Assembly (NCBI GenBank): GCA_934466455.1 | Contig: CAKSLF010000010.1 | Location: 7,286 to 71,285 of the forward strand | Reading direction: 5' to 3' | DNA length: 64,000 nucleotides | Origin: an uncultured Oscillospiraceae bacterium | GTDB lineage: Bacteria; Bacillota; Clostridia; Oscillospirales; Ruminococcaceae | Shown here: piece after piece, positions 25,898 to 33,173 of the stretch | Numbering within the stretch: position 1 is the stretch's first letter | Layout of the letters: every line of letters begins with the position of its first letter | Notes under the pieces: model-generated | Told to the model about the DNA's origin: nothing | Databases searched by the model: none | The model's input: only the letters and a program-made list of their open reading frames with translations | Position numbers and translations under genes: made by a program

Positions 25898-26530
25898 ATG
25901 ACCTTTTTATATATTATTTTATCCGTTATAATCGGTTTTTGCCTTTGCGGAGCATGGTTTGGGCTTTGTGCGCTTTTCTCTGCACTGCTTAGAAAAAGCG
26001 GAGCGGCGGCGCAGCTTTCGCCGCTTTTGGCTTCCGTTCCGTTTGTTGCGGCGTTAAAAATAACGGCGGGATTTATTCCGCAAAAATTCGAACATACTCA
26101 AACTTTGCCCTGCGCTGCGGCAGTGTTGGCTGCGGTCCTTTTATCTGCCGCAGCCGCAAATTTATTTACTCTGCGCCGCCGCCTTTTTGGATAGGAGCCG
26201 TTTTGGCTTATTGCCGGCAGTGCTTTTATGGAGGTTCCCCAGCGGCGGTTTATGCAGGGAGCACTTTTTGCGGTTCTTTCGCATTTTTCCGTTCCAAATG
26301 CCGCAGTGTGGGCGATATTCTGCAATGCGGCGGTTTGGCGCCTTGGGATTTTTGCGCAGGCGATAATTGCACGGGAGCACATTTCAAAAGCACTTTTTGC
26401 GGAGCTTTGCGCTTCGTTTATATTCTCCGTCGGCGTTGGCTTTGCCTACCAACAGACGGGAGATTTTGTTATCTGCGCTTTGGCGCACGCCGCCGAGCGT
26501 GCAATAGGCAATATGCTTGCAAAAAAATAG
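25898..26530 (+). pseudogene. CPBP-like membrane protein interrupted by in-frame TAG
   Basis: Two ORFs lie in the same frame and are separated only by TAG at 26192-26194. Reading through gives one protein of about 210 residues with six or more membrane helices. Residues just after the stop (FMEVPQRRFMQG) resemble motif 1 (EExxxR) of CPBP/CAAX-type intramembrane proteases with the second Glu changed to Val. The expected second and third His motifs are only approximate. A normal promoter and start (ATG 25898) are present. It is most simply a decaying pseudogene. A sequencing error or amber readthrough are the alternatives. Confidence 0.6.
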
Positions 26531-26533
26531 CAT

Positions 26534-26568
26534 AAAAAAATTCCGTGCAAAAAGCACGGAATTTTTTC
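26534..26568. terminator. Bidirectional terminator
   Basis: Stem TTCCGTGC/GCACGGAA (26541-26548, 26554-26561) with long A and T flanks, between convergent genes. Confidence 0.85.
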
Positions 26569-26583
26569 TTCGTATTATAAAAT

Positions 26584-28068
26584 TCAGCCGATAACCTCTG
26601 CGCCGGTATTGGGGTTTTCTTCGCCTTTTTTGGCTGCTTCTGCGCCGATATGGATTTCGGTATATTCATTTACGATTGTTCCGATTATTCTGTCGGGGTT
26701 CTCCGGCTCCTGCTCTACGGAAACGGCACGAAGAGCCTCAACCTCGCCGACATAAATGCGTCTTCCGTTCAAAAGCTCGTCGGTCCATTCGCCCTCATAA
26801 ATCTGGTTTCCGTCAAGGTCATAGAGGCGGAAGGTTCCCGGAAGAGAGAAACCATCGGTGGTGCTCATGCTTATAAGCTTATAATCCCTAAAGGTTCTGA
26901 TATCAAAAACAACATCGGTAAGGGCTACCTGTTTTCCTTCAATAGCGTCTTCATCGGAAACAATAACAAGTCTTCCACCGATAATTTCAATATTTCCGTT
27001 GGAGTCTATTCCCTCTTCTTCGGAGCTGTAAACATCCGTATTGCAGTTTTTGATAGTTATATTTCCTTCGACCTGCATGGATTCTTCATCGGAAACAAGC
27101 TTTACCGTACTGCTTTCTATGGTAAGATGGGAGCCTCTCTGATATTCGTCGGACCAGTTTACATCAATGCTCTCATCGCCGGTACTAAAGTCAAGCTTTG
27201 TATTTTTGATAAAAGCATCGCCGTAGCTTATAAATCCGTCGCTGCCGGATTCGATATTTACGGCAATATTTTCTACGGTCAGGTCGCCGTCCGCATATAC
27301 ACCGTCCATATTTGCCTGTATATTGAGGACGGATCTATTTGCTCCGTTGCCCTTTATTGTAAGTGCGCCCTCGCAGCTGATTCCGTTTCGACCTTCCTCA
27401 TAAGTGCGTACATCGGCATTGCCTTCGACAATTATTGTGGAGCCGGCGGGCAAGGTTATGCTCGCTTTGTCTTCTTCAATGCTGTAATTGCTGAAGCCGT
27501 CTTTAAGTGTAAGAACCTTTCCCGCTGCGTCCCAGTGCCAGAGGTCACCCTCGCCGGGGGTGGGAACGGTTTCTCCGGTAAAATCAAGAGGAGCATCGAG
27601 TTTTCCTTTAATGTAGTCGATTTCTGCGACGCATACACCTACATCAGCAGTATCAAGTCCTCTGAAAAGAATATAGTATTCGCCTGCGGTGTCCGTAAAG
27701 AATGTTTGTCTTTCGCCGTTGCCGCAATAGTTATCGAAATCTTTTGAAAATATGCCCTGATATGCTTCGCCGTCGCCCCTGTACATATCAATTTTGGTAT
27801 CAACTTTTCTGCTTGCATCATAGAATTTTATTTCTATAAGGCTGTTTGCTTCAAGGTTTACCTTAACCGCAAAGCCGTATGTTTCACCGCCCGAAACGGA
27901 AATCGGTCCCTCCGAGCCAAGCTCATACTCCGTTTTCATCGGAAGCGTTACGGTCTGCGCTGCGCCGAGTACAGCATAGAGCGGTTTTGCTTCGCCCTCC
28001 GCAAATACGGAAACGCCGAGGGAAAGCACCATTGCAAGCGCAAGAATAAGGCTTATAATCTTTTTCAT
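26584..28068 (-). CDS. Secreted surface protein, carbohydrate-binding-like beta structure
   Basis: A signal peptide (residues 1-23, ending VFA) precedes 470 residues rich in Asp, Ser and Gly. The N-terminal part (about 30-160) looks like a beta-sandwich. About residues 170-400 have short repeats such as ITLPAGSTIIVEG, LTIKGNG, LTVENIAV and LTIESSTVKL, the look of a right-handed beta helix like the Cthe_2159/DUF4353 cellulose- or polygalacturonate-binding proteins. The chain ends NPNTGAEVIG without the hydrophobic helix and basic tail of a sorting signal. Probably secreted. Confidence 0.7.
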   Translation of the reverse strand: MKKIISLILALAMVLSLGVSVFAEGEAKPLYAVLGAAQTVTLPMKTEYELGSEGPISVSGGETYGFAVKVNLEANSLIEIKFYDASRKVDTKIDMYRGDGEAYQGIFSKDFDNYCGNGERQTFFTDTAGEYYILFRGLDTADVGVCVAEIDYIKGKLDAPLDFTGETVPTPGEGDLWHWDAAGKVLTLKDGFSNYSIEEDKASITLPAGSTIIVEGNADVRTYEEGRNGISCEGALTIKGNGANRSVLNIQANMDGVYADGDLTVENIAVNIESGSDGFISYGDAFIKNTKLDFSTGDESIDVNWSDEYQRGSHLTIESSTVKLVSDEESMQVEGNITIKNCNTDVYSSEEEGIDSNGNIEIIGGRLVIVSDEDAIEGKQVALTDVVFDIRTFRDYKLISMSTTDGFSLPGTFRLYDLDGNQIYEGEWTDELLNGRRIYVGEVEALRAVSVEQEPENPDRIIGTIVNEYTEIHIGAEAAKKGEENPNTGAEVIG

Positions 28069-28195
28069 TTCGTGGGTATCCTCCTTTTATAGGCTGCAGT
28101 CCTTTGTAAAAGATTTCTCTTTTGAATATATTAAATCATATTTTTTGAGCTTAATCAATAGCTTAATCAAAAACTGTTTTTTTATTTTTTTCGGA

Positions 28196-28239
28196 AGAAA
28201 AAGCGGGCGGATTTTTTATCAAATCCGCCCGCTTTTTTT
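28196..28239. terminator. Strong terminator after the helical protein gene
   Basis: A perfect 14-bp stem (28201-28214, 28221-28234), A and T runs on either side. It ends the minus-strand gene starting at 28677. Confidence 0.85.
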
Positions 28240-28242
28240 AAG

Positions 28243-28677
28243 TTAAAGATACTGCCGCAAATCGCTTCTCAAATCCTCTTCGATTTTAATGAGCCTTTTT
28301 GCAATGTCCTTTGATTTTTCGTCCGCAGCCTTATATTGGTTGAGGTATTTTGAGAGAGATTTTGTTCCCATATCGCAGCCGTCCGTCAAAAGGTCGGCTG
28401 CGGTTGCGTCGGAATCGTCCGCAGCCATTTTTACATTGGTTTTTATCCAAGACATACCCTTTGCTACCGGGCTTGGTTCCTTTCCCTCGTCATGATAGCT
28501 GTTCAAAAGCAGCTCGATTTTCGTTTTTAGCTTTTCATGCTCCGATTTGCAGCGGTTAAGAATCATTTTAAGATTTTGTGCGCCTACCTTATCCATAACA
28601 TCGGCAATGGCGGAAACGCCCATATCAACCCCTGCGTCACATTCCCGCAAAAGTCTTATCGTATCGTTTTCTATCAC
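28243..28677 (-). CDS. Helical-bundle protein of unknown function
   Basis: The 145-residue product is almost entirely charged amphipathic helix with no signal peptide: a first helix around ENDTIRLLRECDAGVDMGVSAI, then KMILNRCKSEHEKLKTKIELLL, then two more. The pattern recalls ferritin-like four-helix proteins (DUF2383/PA2169 type), but I cannot name it with confidence. GTG 28677 is nine bases after GGGGAGG; a TTG start at 28695 would place that site inside the gene. It is a single gene. Confidence 0.65.
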   Translation of the reverse strand: MIENDTIRLLRECDAGVDMGVSAIADVMDKVGAQNLKMILNRCKSEHEKLKTKIELLLNSYHDEGKEPSPVAKGMSWIKTNVKMAADDSDATAADLLTDGCDMGTKSLSKYLNQYKAADEKSKDIAKRLIKIEEDLRSDLRQYL

Positions 28678-28843
28678 GGTAAAAAGCCTCCCCAAAGATT
28701 TTTACTGTTATTTTTCCGCTTTATTCCGTTTTTATGCGCTTATTTTTTCTGATTTTTTGCAAAGATAACCGCACCCACGCCCTGCGCATAAAATTATATT
28801 GCGGAAAGCGTAAGCTTTCCCTCTTTTGAAAGGAGAAAATTCT

Positions 28844-29695
28844 ATGGCACAATTTACAAACCAGGCGACAATTTCCTATACCGGCGGTGAGGCTTCCTCC
28901 AACATCGTAACCGGCGAAATTACTCAGGCAATAGTTATGACAAAGGACTCCGCACAGGAGTGCTATCGCCAAGGCGACACACTCACCTATGTCATAAGCC
29001 TGCGCAACACCGGCGCAGCCGCCTTTACCGGGCTTACTCTTACCGATAACCTTGGGAGATACGCTTTTGGCGAGGGCGGGCTTGTTCCCCTTGAATACGC
29101 CGGGCTTGTTCTCTATTATGTAAACGGCGTTCTTCAGCCCACTCCCACCGTTACACCCGGTCCGCCCCTTTCGATAAGCGGAATCAGCATACCTGCGGGC
29201 GGCAACGCCGCAATCGTTTACAGAGTCCGTGCGGGAGAAACCGCCCCTCTTGGCGAAGAGGCAACGATTACCAATACTGTGGCCCTTACCGGCGAAGGGC
29301 TTATCACTCCGGTTACGGCAGAGGCTTCTGTCGATGCCTGCACCGGAGCCCGCCTTGCCATAACCAAGGCACTCAGCCCGACCTCCGTTACCGAAAACGG
29401 CACTCTGGCCTATACCTTTACCATTACTAATACCGGCTCGACCCCTGCGGACGCCGCCGCAGGCATTGTTTTCAGCGATACCTTTGACCCTATTTTGAAA
29501 AACATCTCCGTAACCCTTAACGGAACTGTTCTTCCCGAGGCGGGCAACTACACCTATAACGCCGCCACCGGTTTGTTTACCACCACCGCAGGCGTTATTA
29601 CCGTTCCGGCGGCAACCTATGCTCAGAACCCGACCACGGGCGTTTGGAGCATAACCCCCGGCACAACGGTTTTGGAAATCAGCGGAACGGTTTAA
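28844..29695 (+). CDS. DUF11-repeat protein without signal peptide
   Basis: The 283-residue product starts AQFTNQATISYTGGEASSNIVTGEI, the opening of a family of clostridial DUF11 proteins. Two DUF11-like beta-sandwich units follow, each with a TYV or TFT plus NTG core (GDTLTYVISLRNTG about residue 45, and NGTLAYTFTITNTGSTP about 190). There is no secretion signal, anchor or transmembrane segment. ATG 28844 follows AAAGGAG. Codon use is more Cys-poor and Thr/Pro-rich than neighbours. It may be a spore or surface component exported by other means. Confidence 0.7.
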   Translation: MAQFTNQATISYTGGEASSNIVTGEITQAIVMTKDSAQECYRQGDTLTYVISLRNTGAAAFTGLTLTDNLGRYAFGEGGLVPLEYAGLVLYYVNGVLQPTPTVTPGPPLSISGISIPAGGNAAIVYRVRAGETAPLGEEATITNTVALTGEGLITPVTAEASVDACTGARLAITKALSPTSVTENGTLAYTFTITNTGSTPADAAAGIVFSDTFDPILKNISVTLNGTVLPEAGNYTYNAATGLFTTTAGVITVPAATYAQNPTTGVWSITPGTTVLEISGTV

Positions 29696-29710
29696 GCTTT
29701 ACACCGGACG

Positions 29711-29750
29711 AAAAAAACGAGCACCCACTAAAAGGGTGCTTGTTTTTTTT
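29711..29750 (+). terminator. Terminator of the DUF11 gene
   Basis: Ten-bp stem (29717-29726, 29734-29743) followed by an unbroken T-run. The downstream pseudogene begins inside its T-run. Confidence 0.88.
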
Positions 29751-29758
29751 GCATATTA

Positions 29759-30085
29759 AACTATCAACCTTATCCGACTCTCTCCGAGGTTGCAAAAAAT
29801 CAGCGTGAATTCCACCGCGAGAATACAAGCGGCGACATAATCGCCGTGTATTGTCCTAAATATGTAAACGGAATAAATCTTCCCGGTTGGCACTTTCACT
29901 ACCTCAGCGGCGACAAATCCTTTGGCGGTCATGTTCTTGGGCTTTCCGCAGACAAAATCAGCGTTAAGATAAATAAAATCGAGCGTTTTGACCTTACTCT
30001 TCCGCAAAATTCCGAGTTTGCAAAACGCAACCTCTGCGAAGATCTTACCGCAAAAACCGCAGCCGTTGAAGGTGCTAAAAAATAA
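29759..30085 (+). pseudogene. alsD: Acetolactate decarboxylase remnant, C-terminal half
   Basis: One frame stays open for about 108 codons and ends at TAA 30085. It contains QPYPTLSEVAKNQREF, then YVNGINLPGWHFHYLS and GGHVLGLSADKI, which are the zinc-binding histidines and surrounding core of AlsD/BudA (acetolactate to acetoin). The N-terminal half is missing: the frame runs back into the preceding terminator and no start with a ribosome site exists. A full enzyme has about 240 residues. It looks like a truncated relic whose front was lost when the region was rearranged. Confidence 0.8.
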
Positions 30086-30146
30086 TCCCGCCGTTATTTC
30101 GGCGTTTATATAATTCAATTCCCCTTACACTCCTGCCTAAAAATCA

Positions 30147-30180
30147 CAAAAGCGGACGCTCTTATGTGCGTCCGCTTTTG
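30147..30180. terminator. Bidirectional terminator
   Basis: A perfect 13-bp stem (30147-30159, 30168-30180). It lies between the alsD relic and the U32 peptidase gene. Confidence 0.75.
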
Positions 30181-30218
30181 TATATTCGTTGTTTTTGCTA
30201 TCAACTTTTCTGCACTTT

Positions 30219-32252
30219 TTACAGCAGCTCTCTGAAATAAAGCCCGGCGGTACGGTCGGAATCGAAGGGTGCGCCCTCGGAAAAAAGGCGGAAAACCTCT
30301 TTGCAGCGGGAGGGCTCCTCCACAGTAAACCAAAGGGTTATAAAATCAACGCCCTGTATATCCCGGTCGGCTGTCCAAAGCGGAAGGCTGTTGAGCAGAG
30401 TTCCGAATTTTCGCTCGAAGCAGAGATAGGTAAACTCCTTGCCCATACGGTCGGTGAGCTTTCCCGCTCCGGGGCATTTTCCGCAGCCGCCCGCTTTTTT
30501 AAGCGGGCAAGCCCTTGTTCGCATAAGCGGAAGATAGCCGTAGCCGATAATGCCCCTTTGGATTTCTCCGCCAAGGCGGCGGATTTTTGCTGCGGAAAGC
30601 TCGAAGGAAACGGTTGCGTCCGAAAGCCCGAGCCGTTCGTATTCCGAAAGCGCAATGCTGTTTAGTATATTAAGCCCATGCCCGCCGTGAAGGGTCATTC
30701 CGGCTTCTTTTGCAATGGCAAGGGTTCCGATATTGTCGCAGACAACATCGCTTATTCCGGCGGATTTAAGTGCGGCAAGGCGTTTTTTAAGTTTTTCCTC
30801 ATCTCCGGGAAAAACCAACGCAGGAAGCTCCGCAAAAAGCCGCCCGCCAAGGCGTTCCGCCGCCTCCGGGTGCTTTTCGATTTCCGCAATCGGTAAAATT
30901 ATTGCTTCGGCAGAATTTTCAAAGCAGACCTGACCGTATTTTTCCGCCCGTATACGCAGGGCGGCTTTTTCGCTAAAGTGTTTTTCGATTTTCGGCAAAG
31001 ACGATTCGATAAATTTATGCGGCTCAACTTTGCTCCGCTGCTCCAAAAGGCTGCAAAGCACGCTGCGGCGCATTTCGTTAAGCTCCCCTGCGGGTATTAT
31101 CGGCTCGCCCTCTGCGGAAAAATCAAGTTTTTCGAGATAAAAAGGCGTGCCGCCGGTTTTTGAAAGGTAACGCCGGGCAAGCTCGTAATCCGTCGGGGTT
31201 TTTTGCGCCCTTTGGCATACGGAACCGCTTATCCGGGCTTTGTTTTTGCCGTCGGCGGCAAAAAGCTCCGAAGGAGCCTTCTCCGAAATAAAAAGGGACA
31301 TATTTACCGGCACACGCTGCGCCTCGTCCTTATAAAGTGCCGAGAGGGACTTAAAGACCCGTTCCCCCGCCGTTACATCGTCATGGGAACGAAAGCCGAA
31401 CATATCCGCCGTTCTCTTTCCGGTAAAATAGCCGTCGGTAAAGCCTTGGCGGGAGAAAACCGCACGCAGAGCTTCCATATCCGGTTTTTCGCCGGAGAGG
31501 GCTGCCTTGCAGGCAGCAACGGCTGCGGCAACATACTCCGGGCGTTTCATTCTGCCCTCTATCTTAAAAGAGCAGACCCCGGCGGCGGAAAGCTCGTTTA
31601 TATGCTCAACATAGGACATATCCTTGAGCGAAAGAGCGTGGTCCTTTTCTCCAAAGCGAAAATCAAGGCGGCACGGCTGGGCGCAAAGCCCCCTGTTTCC
31701 GCTTCTTCCCCCAAGCACGGAGGAAAGATAGCATGCGCCGGACATACACATACAAAGCGCACCATGGACGAACACCTCAAGCTCCGCATCTGTTCCGGCT
31801 GCGATCGTTTTTATTTCCTCAAGGGAAAGCTCTCTTGACAAAACGACTCGGGAAAAGCCAAGGCTCTGCGCCGCTTTTACCCCGGCAAGGTCGTGGACGG
31901 TCATCTGGGTCGAGGCATGGAGAGCAATATCCGGACAATGCTCCCGAACAAGCCTTGCTACGGCAAGGTCCTGAACAATAACGGCGTCCGCTCCGCTTTC
32001 CGCAATATATTTTATCTCGTCAACAAGCTGAGGAAGCTCGCTGTCCATAACAAGGGTATTAAGCGTTACATGAACCTTTACATTTCTTGCGTGGCAATAC
32101 GCCACCGCTTCGGAAAGCTCCGTATCTCCGAAATTTGCCGCATTGCGCCGGGCGTTAAAATTCTTTGCGCCGAGGTAAACAGCGTTTGCCCCCGCACGAA
32201 CCGCAGCAATAAGCTGCTCTTTTCCCCCAACCGGGGCAAGTATCTCGTGCAC
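30219..32252 (-). CDS. U32 family peptidase (RlhA-like)
   Basis: The 677-residue product begins HEILAPVGGKEQLIAAVRAGANAVYLG, the U32 TIM-barrel opening, and has the cysteine cluster (GALCMCMSGACYLSSVLGGRSGNRGLCAQPCR) that binds an Fe-S cluster in relatives, plus SLKDMSYVEHI. The C-terminal 350 residues include a DUF3656-type region and a second Cys-rich patch (CPLKKAGGCGKCPGAG). Members of this long form include RlhA, which hydroxylates C2501 of 23S rRNA in Escherichia coli, so a peptidase role is doubtful. GTG 32252 follows GGAGG. Confidence 0.88.
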   Translation of the reverse strand: MHEILAPVGGKEQLIAAVRAGANAVYLGAKNFNARRNAANFGDTELSEAVAYCHARNVKVHVTLNTLVMDSELPQLVDEIKYIAESGADAVIVQDLAVARLVREHCPDIALHASTQMTVHDLAGVKAAQSLGFSRVVLSRELSLEEIKTIAAGTDAELEVFVHGALCMCMSGACYLSSVLGGRSGNRGLCAQPCRLDFRFGEKDHALSLKDMSYVEHINELSAAGVCSFKIEGRMKRPEYVAAAVAACKAALSGEKPDMEALRAVFSRQGFTDGYFTGKRTADMFGFRSHDDVTAGERVFKSLSALYKDEAQRVPVNMSLFISEKAPSELFAADGKNKARISGSVCQRAQKTPTDYELARRYLSKTGGTPFYLEKLDFSAEGEPIIPAGELNEMRRSVLCSLLEQRSKVEPHKFIESSLPKIEKHFSEKAALRIRAEKYGQVCFENSAEAIILPIAEIEKHPEAAERLGGRLFAELPALVFPGDEEKLKKRLAALKSAGISDVVCDNIGTLAIAKEAGMTLHGGHGLNILNSIALSEYERLGLSDATVSFELSAAKIRRLGGEIQRGIIGYGYLPLMRTRACPLKKAGGCGKCPGAGKLTDRMGKEFTYLCFERKFGTLLNSLPLWTADRDIQGVDFITLWFTVEEPSRCKEVFRLFSEGAPFDSDRTAGLYFRELL

Positions 32253-32290
32253 GAAAAGCTTTCCTCCTTTTTTTACGGGTCACTTAGTAT

Positions 32291-32319
32291 ATAATAACAT
32301 AAATCAAGGCGCAGCGCAA
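32291..32319 (-). promoter_or_regulatory. Probable promoter of the U32 gene
   Basis: On the minus strand TTGCGC (32319-32314), 17-bp spacer, TATTAT (32296-32291). Confidence 0.45.
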
Positions 32320-32356
32320 TTTTTTAAGAAAATTCCAAAAAAATTTGAAAAAATAC

Positions 32357-32385
32357 TTGATTTTTATCTTTGCATTTAGTATAAT
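32357..32385 (+). promoter_or_regulatory. Promoter of tRNA-Ser
   Basis: TTGATT (32357-32362) and perfect TATAAT (32380-32385) separated by 17 bp, 42 bases before the tRNA. Confidence 0.75.
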
Positions 32386-32427
32386 AAACAAGCTGTGATA
32401 AACAGCGAGCTTACTTAAGCAATCTTT

Positions 32428-32520
32428 GGAGATGTCGCCTAGATTGGTCGAGGGCGCGCGACTGGAAATCGCGTAGGGGTCAAAAGCCTCTCAAGAGTTC
32501 GAATCTCTTCATCTCCGCCA
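32428..32520 (+). tRNA. tRNA-Ser(GGA)
   Basis: The 93-base gene folds as a class II tRNA. The acceptor arms GGAGATG and CATCTCC pair, the D-loop has GGTCGAGGGC, the anticodon loop CTGGAAA carries anticodon GGA (serine UCC/UCU), there is a long variable arm, and the T-loop is GTTCGAATC. The CCA end is encoded. Confidence 0.97.
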
Positions 32521-32521
32521 T

Positions 32522-32562
32522 AAGTCCGCCGTAATTTTGATAGAATTACGGTGGACTTTTTC
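32522..32562 (+). terminator. Terminator of tRNA-Ser
   Basis: A 15-bp stem with one imperfect pair (32522-32536, 32544-32558) and T-run. Confidence 0.85.
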
Positions 32563-32600
32563 TATGCCCGAAAACCGCTTGAGTGCGTGCTTTTGAAGCA

Positions 32601-32681
32601 AACAGCTGGAACGGCACCGAACAGTTTGACTCTGCTCTTAAAATTATTAAAGCAAATTCCAGACTTTATCTCAGGGTATAA
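32601..32681 (+). pseudogene. Short coding-like fragment after tRNA-Ser
   Basis: An open 26-codon run reading NSWNGTEQFDSALKIIKANS ends with TAA at 32679-32681. It has protein-like composition but no start or ribosome site. It could be the 3' end of a lost gene next to a tRNA, a common site of integration. No family can be named. Confidence 0.25.
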
Positions 32682-32696
32682 CCGTTAACATATAAA

Positions 32697-32735
32697 TAAA
32701 AAAGGGAGAAAGACCGCAACGGCTTTCTCCCTTTT
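32697..32735 (-). terminator. Terminator of the GNAT gene
   Basis: A long stem (32701-32716 with 32720-32734, one bulge) with T-run on the minus strand, one base from the stop codon. Confidence 0.8.
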
Positions 32736-33173
32736 TTATTCTTCAATCCGGTAAATCATATTAACCTCGTGGCAGTCCGGCTCGTCCACAACATCGGTTT
32801 CGACAAAGCCGAAGCCCTCGTAAAGACCTTTTGCAACGGCGTTTCCCCAGATATAAGTCGTTGTGAAAACCCTTGCGCCGTATTCTCTTTGCATAAGCCC
32901 TAAAAGCTCGCCGAGGGCTTTTTTTCCGTAGCCCTTGCCCTGAAGCGAAGAATCTATTACATATTCCCAAAGAAACCAGCAGCTATCGCCGGTTTCCTCA
33001 TCCTTATACTTGCGGAGCATTGCAAAGCCGACAAGAAGGTCGTCGTCAAAAATATCAAAGCCGATTACTTCCTCCCGTCCGAGCACCGTGCTTATCATAT
33101 CCGGCGTTCCGACAAATTCCGCCTGCTCCGGAAAAACGCCGACCTTTATCCCATCCGATTTTACAAATCTCAT
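32736..33173 (-). CDS. GNAT-family N-acetyltransferase
   Basis: The 145-residue product has the acetyl-CoA loop QGKGYGKKAL (about 79-88) preceded by the strand EYVIDSSL, and the C-terminal GLYEGFGFVETD. The substrate is unknown. Its ATG overlaps the stop of the FAD oxidoreductase gene (ATGA), so the two are translated together. Confidence 0.88.
   Translation of the reverse strand: MRFVKSDGIKVGVFPEQAEFVGTPDMISTVLGREEVIGFDIFDDDLLVGFAMLRKYKDEETGDSCWFLWEYVIDSSLQGKGYGKKALGELLGLMQREYGARVFTTTYIWGNAVAKGLYEGFGFVETDVVDEPDCHEVNMIYRIEE

Noticed and set aside
25838..26530. Two independent small membrane genes
   Set aside because: Both lie in one frame with only TAG between, the second has no ribosome site, and the joined product is one coherent membrane protein.
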